DNA of 41,587 nt, taken from assembly GCA_003558235.1 (NCBI GenBank), contig PWMI01000052.1, positions 1 through 41,587 on the forward strand, given 5' to 3'. Shown here piece after piece: positions 8,947 through 17,223 of this stretch (positions are counted from its first letter, which is position 1; each line of letters starts with the position of its first letter). The notes beneath the pieces were generated by a model that was given only the letters and a program-made list of their open reading frames with translations, ran no database searches and was not told where the DNA came from. The DNA is from Candidatus Iainarchaeum sp. Lineage in GTDB: Archaea > B1Sed10-29. Position numbers and translations under genes: made by a program.

Positions 8947-10172
8947 TCAAAATGACTAACAACCCATTAGAATTCAAAGAAAATTACGACGTAATAATAG
9001 TAGGAGCAGGACCAGGTGGCTCAATAGCAGCGAGAGACTGCGCAGAAAGAGGCCTAGAAACACTAGTCATAGAGAAAAGACAAGAACTAGGGACCCCTGT
9101 AAGATGCGGAGAAGGATTAGGAGAAGCCTGGATGGACATAGCGGGACTTGAATACGACCCAACTTGGTGCGTAAAAGAGATAAAAGGAGCAATAGTGTTC
9201 CCCCCAAATGAAAAAAGCCTCAAAATGCCCACGGAAAACAAAGGATACATAGTGGAAAGGAAGATCTTCGAAAAAAGACTAGCGGAACAAGCTGGAAGAA
9301 AAGGAGCAAAGTACCTACTGAAAACACGCGTCAAGCATGCGATAAAAGAAGATGGAAAAGTAAAAGGAGTAGTAGCCGTAGACGACGAAGGACAAGAAAA
9401 AGAGTACAGAGCAAAGATAGTGATAGCAGCAGACGGGGTAGAATCACCAACAGCCAAATCAATAGGAATAAACACAGTAAACAAACTCATAGACATAGAA
9501 TCAGGATACGAATACGAAATGACCAACATAAACGTCGACCCAGAAGATACAGAGTACATAAACATCTGGATCGGAAACGAGATAGCACCGGGAGGATACA
9601 TCTGGGCATTCTACAAATCAAACGACACCGCGAACGTTGGAATAGGTGTCAACTCAGTGATGAAAGAAAAAACAGCCAAAGAGTACCTTGATGAATGGAT
9701 AACCAACAACCCCCAATACTTCGAAAACGCAGTTATAACTGAGAAAAAAGGAGGAGCAGTACCAATAGGCAAACCAATAGAACAACCCTATGAAAACGGA
9801 TTCATGATAATAGGGGACGCAGCACACATGGTAAACCCAATACACGGAGGAGGGATGGGAATAGCCATGGAATCAGCAAGAATAGCAGCAAAAGTAGCAG
9901 CAGAAGCAATAAAACAAGAAGACTACAGCAAAGAATTCCTCAGCAAGTTCGCTGAAGAATGGTGGGAAACAAGAGGAAAACAACTCCTAGAAGTACAGAA
10001 AGTAAGAAAGTTCGTAGAAACCCTAAGCGACAAAGAGTTCAACAAACTCAGAGAAATCCTCGACGCCGAAGGGGTACTGGAACTAACCGAAGCAAGTGAC
10101 TTCAGCAAGTTCCTAAAAATATTTAAGAAAAGCCCCAAAATAGCCATGAAGGCAGTCAAAGCATTCAAATAA
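8943..10172 (+). CDS. FAD-dependent geranylgeranyl reductase family protein (archaeal lipid saturation)
   Basis: YDVIIVGAGPGGSIAARDCAERGLETLVIEK Rossmann; GEGLG; NGFMIIGDAAHMVNPIHGGGMGIAMESA. Start GTG 8943 or ATG 8952; the ORF-track start at 8757 overlaps the ferredoxin and is not credible. Confidence 0.9.
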   Translation: MIKMTNNPLEFKENYDVIIVGAGPGGSIAARDCAERGLETLVIEKRQELGTPVRCGEGLGEAWMDIAGLEYDPTWCVKEIKGAIVFPPNEKSLKMPTENKGYIVERKIFEKRLAEQAGRKGAKYLLKTRVKHAIKEDGKVKGVVAVDDEGQEKEYRAKIVIAADGVESPTAKSIGINTVNKLIDIESGYEYEMTNINVDPEDTEYINIWIGNEIAPGGYIWAFYKSNDTANVGIGVNSVMKEKTAKEYLDEWITNNPQYFENAVITEKKGGAVPIGKPIEQPYENGFMIIGDAAHMVNPIHGGGMGIAMESARIAAKVAAEAIKQEDYSKEFLSKFAEEWWETRGKQLLEVQKVRKFVETLSDKEFNKLREILDAEGVLELTEASDFSKFLKIFKKSPKIAMKAVKAFK

Positions 10173-10187
10173 ACAAAAAAGCAACGG

Positions 10188-11126
10188 ATGATACGAAGAA
10201 TGACTCTCTGGCAAAGAACCAGTGAAAAACTGGAAGAGATCCCCACGGGGATAGTCACAATGTTGTTCGTTGCAACCATGGCTATAATATACATTTCAAT
10301 GTCCCACGCATACTTATTCATACCCAACGAAGGACTAGTAACATATGGATTCAGCCCCAGCAGACCTCTTGGAATACTAACCTACTCATTCCTACACCTC
10401 AGCCCACAACACATCATAGCAAACATCGCGCTCCTAATAGCGGTCGGAGTGATAGCAGAAAAGAAACTAAACCCCAAAGACTACCTTGGGATATTCTTCG
10501 CATCAGCAATAACAGCAGGGATAGTTTTCCACATACTAACACCCAAACCAGTCGTATTAGTAGGAGCATCCTCATCAATATCAGGAATACTCGCAGCATC
10601 TATCTTCGTCGACATAAAAAAAGCAGTAATAGCAATAATCCTATTCGGACTATTCCTACACATGGCATCTCCCCTAGTAACAACCTACACTGAAAACAAA
10701 CTCTTAGAAGTTCAAGGAAGAACACAAGAAGTAGTTCAAGAGTACAACGAAACGATAAAAGAAAGACAAGAAACACAGGAACAAGTACAAACAATAGCAG
10801 AAAGAATGCAGGTACTGACCATACTATGTGAACAACAGAACCAAACAGCCTGCGACGAACTAAAAACACTCAACGAAACATACGTAAACAAAACCATCGA
10901 AAAACAAGCAATAGAACAAAAAGAAGGAGAGCTACAAAAAGAAGCAAACCACACACTCATAAGAAAAATAATGCTTGAACAAGGGATAGAAAGAGAAAGA
11001 GAAGCCAAAACAAGTACAGTGGTACATATGGTAGGAGCAATAACCGGAATACTCTACCTAGCACTATTCAGGAGAGACATAATATGGAAAATGCCATCTC
11101 AAATCTTGCCGTCAAAAGACTCATAG
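10188..11126 (+). CDS. Rhomboid-family intramembrane serine protease with coiled-coil insertion
   Basis: GILTYSFLHLSPQHIIANIALL; VGASSSISGI (GxS) ; ~110-aa charged coiled coil; then TVVHMVGAITGILYLALF (TM with His). Confidence 0.8.
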   Translation: MIRRMTLWQRTSEKLEEIPTGIVTMLFVATMAIIYISMSHAYLFIPNEGLVTYGFSPSRPLGILTYSFLHLSPQHIIANIALLIAVGVIAEKKLNPKDYLGIFFASAITAGIVFHILTPKPVVLVGASSSISGILAASIFVDIKKAVIAIILFGLFLHMASPLVTTYTENKLLEVQGRTQEVVQEYNETIKERQETQEQVQTIAERMQVLTILCEQQNQTACDELKTLNETYVNKTIEKQAIEQKEGELQKEANHTLIRKIMLEQGIEREREAKTSTVVHMVGAITGILYLALFRRDIIWKMPSQILPSKDS

Positions 11127-12109
11127 AAGAGATAAAAGAAGAAATCGAAGGAAGGTACCTAGACAAAGTCCAACAGATAGGGAAAAACACATTTAGGTTC
11201 AAACTAACCCCCGGAACAAAGGATCTGCTTATAGAGCCCGGAAAAAGAATCAATGTAACTAGATACAGGATAAAAGCCCTCCAAAAACCAAGTCAAGCAG
11301 CACTAATAATGAGAAAACAACTCTCAAACCAAAAAATAGATCAAGTGAAACAAAAAGGGTTTGACAGAGTAGTTCAAATAGACTTCACCACCGGAAAAAG
11401 CATAATAGCGGAACTATTCGGAAAAGGAAACATAGTAATAACAGACGAAGAAGGAAAAGTAACCTACAACCACACGAGAGTAAAAACAAAGAACAGGGAA
11501 CTAGAAAAAGGAAAAAATTACCAACCCCCAACCTCAAAAATACTGAACCCCTTCACCATAAACCTAGAAACCTTCAAAGAAAACATTAAAAGACAAAAAA
11601 ACGGGGTATCAACACTAGCAAAGACAATGGGGCTAGGAGGACCACTCTCAGAACACATATTCAATGAAACAAACATAGAAAACAAGGAAGAACTAACCGA
11701 AGAAGAAAAAGAAGAAATCTACGAAGTAATGAAAGAAGTAATCAATAGAAAACCAGATCCAGTCAAACAACAAGAAGAAATAAGACTATTCCCCCTCGAA
11801 GGAGAAATTCAGGAAAAATACCAATCAATAAACCAAGCAATCGACGAAAACTACAAGCAAAAAGGAAATAAAGACGAACAAACACAGAAAAAGATAGCTA
11901 AACTCGAAAATAGACTAAAACAACAACAAAAATCAATAAAAAAATTCAGAGAAAAAGTAAAGGAAAACAAGAAAAAAGGTGACCTGATCTACGAAAACTA
12001 TGGAAAAGTCTCCAAAGTAATTGAATCATTCAGAAAAGGCCAATACGACAAACTAAAGGAACTTGGAGCCGAGAAAAAGAAAGGAAAAATACTGCTGGAA
12101 CTAGAATAA
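11084..12109 (+). CDS. NFACT/Rqc2-family protein, N-terminal NFACT-N plus coiled coil only
   Basis: MENAISNLAVKRLIEEIKEEIEGRYLDKVQQIG..FRFKL; PSQAALIMRKQL; AELFGKGNIVITDEEGKVTY; KNYQPP; C-terminal coiled coil then stop; no NFACT-R-like sequence. Confidence 0.75.
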   Translation: MENAISNLAVKRLIEEIKEEIEGRYLDKVQQIGKNTFRFKLTPGTKDLLIEPGKRINVTRYRIKALQKPSQAALIMRKQLSNQKIDQVKQKGFDRVVQIDFTTGKSIIAELFGKGNIVITDEEGKVTYNHTRVKTKNRELEKGKNYQPPTSKILNPFTINLETFKENIKRQKNGVSTLAKTMGLGGPLSEHIFNETNIENKEELTEEEKEEIYEVMKEVINRKPDPVKQQEEIRLFPLEGEIQEKYQSINQAIDENYKQKGNKDEQTQKKIAKLENRLKQQQKSIKKFREKVKENKKKGDLIYENYGKVSKVIESFRKGQYDKLKELGAEKKKGKILLELE

Positions 12110-12111
12110 AA

Positions 12112-12372
12112 CTAAACCAGCATTGTCTCATCAACTACGATGACATCTGAAACAGAGAAAACTGCTTTGAAAGGAACCCTTGCCATACTATCAGTACCAA
12201 TTAAATCAGTAGCTATTCTGGAACTCGTTCTAGGCTCTATAACCAGGAACTCAAGGTTTCCACTTTGTTCATCCACAGTAACATCACTAAGACGACCTAC
12301 TTCCTCGCCTTTATTCGTTATTACTCTCTTTCCACCTAACTGCTTAGCTATTACGAACTTCTTTGAAGCCAT
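12112..12372 (-). CDS. PRC-barrel domain protein
   Basis: 86 aa, KQLGGKRVITNKGEEVGRLSDVTVDEQSGNLEFLVIEP; AAAGGAGGTTTAAGAA SD before ATG. Confidence 0.85.
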   Translation of the reverse strand: MASKKFVIAKQLGGKRVITNKGEEVGRLSDVTVDEQSGNLEFLVIEPRTSSRIATDLIGTDSMARVPFKAVFSVSDVIVVDETMLV

Positions 12373-12521
12373 TTCTTAAACCTCCTTTAACGTTATTCAG
12401 ATATAGTAACAAAGCATTCATTTAAAAACCTTTCCCTGTCCAAAGAAAAAGCCCCAATTAACAAGAGTTAACCCAAAACCGTTTGAAAACAACTTAAAAA
12501 GAGCACCAAGAAACATTAAAC

Positions 12522-15500
12522 ATGCCTTTAACCATAAGCGCCACCCTATCAACAATGGGGATACTAGGAATAATCCAAACACTCATCATCCCATTCCCAC
12601 CACTAGCATCAGGAATGGGGCTAATAACATCCATCCAAATAATAAACCAAGCCTCAGAAAGAATCTCAAAACTAGAAACCCCCATCGCAACAGAACAATA
12701 CATTAAAAGACACTACATTAACGATGAAACCAGCAGATACGTTAGACAAGCATGGGAAAACGCAGATAAAGCCAAAGAAAAGATAAACAAAGCAGAAAAA
12801 ACCATCAGGAGCACTACAGCAATGGGAAGCGAGTTTAAAACAATCGCTAAAGCAATGAAACCATATAGAGAAGCCTCAAAACACTATAAAATAGCCTTAG
12901 AAAACTCCAAAAAAGTATACGAAGAGATAGTGAAGGACATAGTCAGAAAAAACAACAAGTTAAAGTGGATGGGGGCAGATAGAGATTATACAGGTCCAGC
13001 AAGCCAGATGCATGAGAAGACACAAGAAATAATCTTAAAAATAAATCAAGAAGGAGAATGTACAGGTAAAAAAGACATAGCAACAACATTAAGCTGCCTA
13101 ACCTACAAAGTAAGGCAACAAAGAGAACTAAACCCAGAAATATTCAACGAAATACTCGCACCAGAAGAATCGATGCTATCACGCTACCACAATCTCAAGA
13201 AAGAAATAGACAAAAGCATCAGAAACATGCAAAGAGAACTAGAATCAAACCAAAAATACTACCAAGAAAAAGAAGACAAAGTAAACAAGTACCTAACACA
13301 CTTCGAAAGAGAAGGCGTCCTAAACATAAACCAGAACCCGGGAACAGGAAAAAGCCAGATAATAACAACCGGAATTGCTGGATCTCCGAGAGCAAAACTG
13401 ATAAACATACAAAATAGAGTATCAAGAGCACAGATACTAAAACAAAAAGCAGAATCAATAAACGAACTTAAAGAAGAAGGACACGTAGCAAAAGCAATCA
13501 AAACATACAAAGAAGCTAACTCAGAACTTAAAATTAGCGAGAAAGGAGTAGAAGACCTCGAAAAAAGACTAAAAGAAATAGAAAACTATTACATATTGGA
13601 AATAGAGAATAAAAGAACCCAACTAAGAAAAACACTAACTACCCCTTACATGGCAGCTGTACAAAGGAAGATAGAGACAGCTAAAGAAGAAAAAACCTAC
13701 AAACAAAGGATAAGAAGATTATCCGAAACTCTAGAGTACCTAAAATCCCTCGAAAAACTAGATCAAGACGGCATAGTAACAATACAAACAGAAATGAAAA
13801 ATCTAGAAGAAGACCTAAAAGAATACATCTCCATGGGATACAACCTGGAAGACAAACTAGCAAAACTAGAGCACCTAAAACGAATAAAGGACCCTGAGAT
13901 GATACCTGGGGTCTACGAAACCCTCCAAAACATAAAAAAAACAACTGAAATAAGGCTAACACCACTGAAACAAAAAATAGAAAGTAAAAGAGAACTAGCG
14001 GACAAGTACATAAGATCAGCAGAGACACTCAACACCAACACCCACACCAAAAACAGAATAGATCAAATACAACTCAGAAACCTCCGACAAGATTACAACG
14101 AAGCAGCATACAGAGACACACTAAAAAACCCACAGGAAAAAATACAGACCTATGAAACAATAATAAACACAGTCAGACCAGCCATAGACCAGTTAAAATC
14201 ACAACTAATATCCTCAAACACAGAAATAAACGTAGAAACAATAAACTCAGCAAAATGCAATGAAGAAGTAATCCAAAAAATCACCATAGACATAAACAAC
14301 CCACTACCAATAACCCTCTACGACACAAAAATACAGAAAGAACTCCCCATCGTAATTGGGGAAACAAGAACCATAGAAACATGGGAAAAAGGAATAAAAG
14401 TGAACCAGAACATCCTCAATCCAATGCAACAAGAAAGAATCACAGCAAAAGCAAAGATAACACCCTACACCTGCGAAGAGATATCTAAAAAAACCCTATC
14501 AGCCAACGAAGCAGAGACAACGAAGATGAAGGAAGTACTAATCAAAAAACATGCAGCAATGGACAAAGTAAAGATAGAAACAGGACTAGAAAAAAACAAC
14601 ATAGTACACCAACCGATAAATTCAGAGTTCAAGGATGGAAACGTTATACTAGAAACACCTTGGGAAGAAAAAACCATAAAAATAACGTACCGAAAACCCA
14701 CGGAAATAACCATAAAAGAAGAGAAACAAACAACGAACGAAGGAAAGATACACCACAAGATAGAGCTCTTTAACGCGGGACCAAGCATACACAACTTCAC
14801 AGTAACCAGAAAGATAGATCCAATAGGAACAATAGAAAGCAACCACAACTTTGAAAAAATACAAAACCACGTAGAAATAAAAATTCCACTCCTAAAAAAC
14901 CATGAAATAATAGAGATAACATACCTAGCAAAAAACCTACAACAAGAAGCATTGACCCTCATAGTAGATCTCGAAGTAGCAAACGCAACCAAAGAAACCA
15001 CCAGAAACCAAGAAACACAACTAAAAAAACTCATAGGGCACTACGAAGCAGGAAGATACAACGAAGTGCTTAAAGAAGCACCACAACTACTGAATGAAAT
15101 AAAGAAGATGCCCGAAGAAACATACTCTCAAGAAGAGACATCCTACTCGGAGCAAAAAGATGAGAAAGACATAGAAAACCAATACGATGGAGAAATCCTC
15201 CGAATCAACGAAAAAATAACTCAGGTAAGCCACTTCAACGAAGCAAAAGAACTAAAAAACAGATTGAACGAAATAAAGGAACAAAATGACTACAATCAAC
15301 TAGAAAAACTAAGAAAAGAAATAAAAGAGATGGAAGAACAAACGATAGATAAAATAGTCAATGAAGGGTACTCGGAGATCGAAGAAGCAGTAAAGAAGCT
15401 AGAAAAAGCCTTCAACCTTGAAAAAAGCTATGAAATAGATCAATCTACACCATATGGTCCAAAAGACCTGGAAAGCATTCGGGAGAGGTACGAAGAAATC

Positions 15501-15938
15501 CAAGAAAACAGGCCCTCTACAACGTTAACAACATATAACCTACAGAGCCTAATTGACTCAAAAGGACTAGAAGACCTAAAAAGGCTCTTGAGAAATCGTG
15601 AGGATCTTCTTCAAGATACAGAAGCCCTAATAAGAAACATGGAAAGAACCGCCATGACTGAAATGGAGATAGCTGCTGAGAAGTACAGTAACGCAGAGAA
15701 CGAACTAAATGCCAGGTGGTTAAAAAGAACAAAAGAACACTACCAGGAGGGAGAGTACCTGAACGCAATCGCAGCTGCAAAAAAAATCGAAGATGGTTCA
15801 ACCAGCAAATGGAAAGCATTTCCAATAAGATACCTAGTAGCGGGTGCAATGCTATCTGGAAGCATCTTATACTTCCTCAAGAAACCGAGAAAAAAACCCA
15901 GGAAACCAATAACCATGAAACTAAAAAGAGGGAGCTAG
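12522..15938 (+). CDS. 1138-aa coiled-coil protein with N- and C-terminal TM segments and internal beta-rich domains
   Basis: N-terminal hydrophobic LSTMGILGIIQTLIIPFPPLASGMGL; multiple heptad-rich blocks; beta-rich stretch around residues ~560-810 (KIELFNAGPSIHNFTVTRKI...); C-terminal RYLVAGAMLSGSILYFL followed by KKPRKKPRK. Confidence 0.8.
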   Translation: MPLTISATLSTMGILGIIQTLIIPFPPLASGMGLITSIQIINQASERISKLETPIATEQYIKRHYINDETSRYVRQAWENADKAKEKINKAEKTIRSTTAMGSEFKTIAKAMKPYREASKHYKIALENSKKVYEEIVKDIVRKNNKLKWMGADRDYTGPASQMHEKTQEIILKINQEGECTGKKDIATTLSCLTYKVRQQRELNPEIFNEILAPEESMLSRYHNLKKEIDKSIRNMQRELESNQKYYQEKEDKVNKYLTHFEREGVLNINQNPGTGKSQIITTGIAGSPRAKLINIQNRVSRAQILKQKAESINELKEEGHVAKAIKTYKEANSELKISEKGVEDLEKRLKEIENYYILEIENKRTQLRKTLTTPYMAAVQRKIETAKEEKTYKQRIRRLSETLEYLKSLEKLDQDGIVTIQTEMKNLEEDLKEYISMGYNLEDKLAKLEHLKRIKDPEMIPGVYETLQNIKKTTEIRLTPLKQKIESKRELADKYIRSAETLNTNTHTKNRIDQIQLRNLRQDYNEAAYRDTLKNPQEKIQTYETIINTVRPAIDQLKSQLISSNTEINVETINSAKCNEEVIQKITIDINNPLPITLYDTKIQKELPIVIGETRTIETWEKGIKVNQNILNPMQQERITAKAKITPYTCEEISKKTLSANEAETTKMKEVLIKKHAAMDKVKIETGLEKNNIVHQPINSEFKDGNVILETPWEEKTIKITYRKPTEITIKEEKQTTNEGKIHHKIELFNAGPSIHNFTVTRKIDPIGTIESNHNFEKIQNHVEIKIPLLKNHEIIEITYLAKNLQQEALTLIVDLEVANATKETTRNQETQLKKLIGHYEAGRYNEVLKEAPQLLNEIKKMPEETYSQEETSYSEQKDEKDIENQYDGEILRINEKITQVSHFNEAKELKNRLNEIKEQNDYNQLEKLRKEIKEMEEQTIDKIVNEGYSEIEEAVKKLEKAFNLEKSYEIDQSTPYGPKDLESIRERYEEIQENRPSTTLTTYNLQSLIDSKGLEDLKRLLRNREDLLQDTEALIRNMERTAMTEMEIAAEKYSNAENELNARWLKRTKEHYQEGEYLNAIAAAKKIEDGSTSKWKAFPIRYLVAGAMLSGSILYFLKKPRKKPRKPITMKLKRGS

Positions 15939-15948
15939 AAAAAAGAAA

Positions 15949-16467
15949 TCAAAGAAGATAATCCGAGAAATCTATACTGGAATCACCTTCACTAAACCCA
16001 TTTAATATCGAAACAACCTCTTCAACACTCTCCTCAGATGACCTATGAGAAGTATCCAACTCAAAAACTCTGCCATAGTTCATACGAGCCATCTGGGAAC
16101 AGTAATCCAAAGCTTCGCACTCCAAGTTCTCACCAATCTTCTCAGGAGTATAACTTCTTCCCAAAAGCCTTTTTTTCAAAATAGTCGGCTCACACCTAAG
16201 CACGATCACCACAGAATCAGGCAAACTAAATTCACAGAGCAAGTGGCTTTCTAAGATACCCTCTTCCTTTAAAAGAACAGTCCTAAGCTCATCTAAATCA
16301 ACCAAAATTTCTCCTCCGCTCGAGGACCTCTCTCTGATCCCTTTGCTTTCCAGGAAATCTACACTAACATTTAAAACCTTTAACCCTAGTCTTTCACCAA
16401 TTTTCTTGCTTAATGTAGTCTTTCCAGTACCAGGAACACCTGTAATCACTATCCTCCTATATTTCAT
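15949..16467 (-). CDS. Fap7/hCINAP-like adenylate kinase
   Basis: RIVITGVPGTGKTTLSKKIGERLGLKVLNVSVDFLESKG...VVIVLRCEPTILKKRLLGRSYTPEKIGENLECEALDYC. Confidence 0.88.
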   Translation of the reverse strand: MKYRRIVITGVPGTGKTTLSKKIGERLGLKVLNVSVDFLESKGIRERSSSGGEILVDLDELRTVLLKEEGILESHLLCEFSLPDSVVIVLRCEPTILKKRLLGRSYTPEKIGENLECEALDYCSQMARMNYGRVFELDTSHRSSEESVEEVVSILNGFSEGDSSIDFSDYLL

Positions 16468-16540
16468 GGGCCCACCCCAACATCAATGATACGTCCATAT
16501 GTTATTTAAACAACCCATGCTTTAAAGAAATGGTGAAAAA

Positions 16541-16678
16541 ATGGCAGAATTCAAAAGATCATGTCAACATTGTTTCTCAAAAGAAGGGATGACGGTTTTA
16601 CTGGAAAAGAAGGACGACGAATGGGTTTGCCCAAGAGATCCTTCTCACACAAACAAAAATACAATCATCGTCTGCTGA
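16541..16678 (+). CDS. 45-aa putative zinc-ribbon protein MAEFKRSCQHCFSKEGMTVLLEKKDDEWVCPRDPSHTNKNTIIVC
   Basis: ATG 16541, TGA 16676-16678; CQHC ... CPRDPSH ... C; fills an intergene. Below ORF-track size cut-off. Confidence 0.6.
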   Translation: MAEFKRSCQHCFSKEGMTVLLEKKDDEWVCPRDPSHTNKNTIIVC

Positions 16679-16696
16679 GGTACAGTTGAATTCAAA

Positions 16697-17203
16697 ATGT
16701 TTGGAAAAAATGTTTCAAACCAGGAAAGAGAACAGTTCCTATCAATAGCCCTTCCGGGAAAGAAGGACATATCCCAAGGAGAGGAAGGAAGGATACTATA
16801 CTCTTTGAAAAGAGGAAGAGTCACTGATGGAGATCTAAGAGATTTATTCCCAGAGGATTACCAAGAGTTTAAGGATTTCAAAAAGGAACAAGCAAAGGTC
16901 TTAGGGTTTCTAGACAAGACCAACTACGTTCAAAAGTACTTTTTCAAAGTTTATAATCCCAAGAAAGTCTTTAAGGTTAAACCCGCTAAGGTTATAGGCT
17001 TCAAAGCAGAAAGGAAGGGTGGAAAGAACATAATGAAAGTTAAAGTAAAGTACCCTAATGGGGAAGTAGAGGAAAAGAGTTTGGAACTTTTTGCGGGGAT
17101 AAAGATCAGCCCAAACCTAAATGATTACGTCCTGGTTCACCGGACAAAGGTATGCCAAAAAATAACTCGAGAAGAATATGAGGAAATAGTTAATAATTAC
17201 TAG
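16697..17203 (+). CDS. Uncharacterised 168-aa protein
   Basis: Intact ORF in an otherwise empty interval; no family recognised. Confidence 0.7.
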   Translation: MFGKNVSNQEREQFLSIALPGKKDISQGEEGRILYSLKRGRVTDGDLRDLFPEDYQEFKDFKKEQAKVLGFLDKTNYVQKYFFKVYNPKKVFKVKPAKVIGFKAERKGGKNIMKVKVKYPNGEVEEKSLELFAGIKISPNLNDYVLVHRTKVCQKITREEYEEIVNNY

Positions 17204-17223
17204 TGATGCTTCAAAGTGCTCTT

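Noticed and set aside
8984-9601. 205-aa minus-strand ORF opposite geranylgeranyl reductase
   Set aside because: Antisense shadow ORF caused by A-rich codon usage on the coding strand.
14465-15034. 189-aa minus-strand ORF inside the 1138-aa protein gene
   Set aside because: Antisense shadow; no promoter/SD or recognisable domain.
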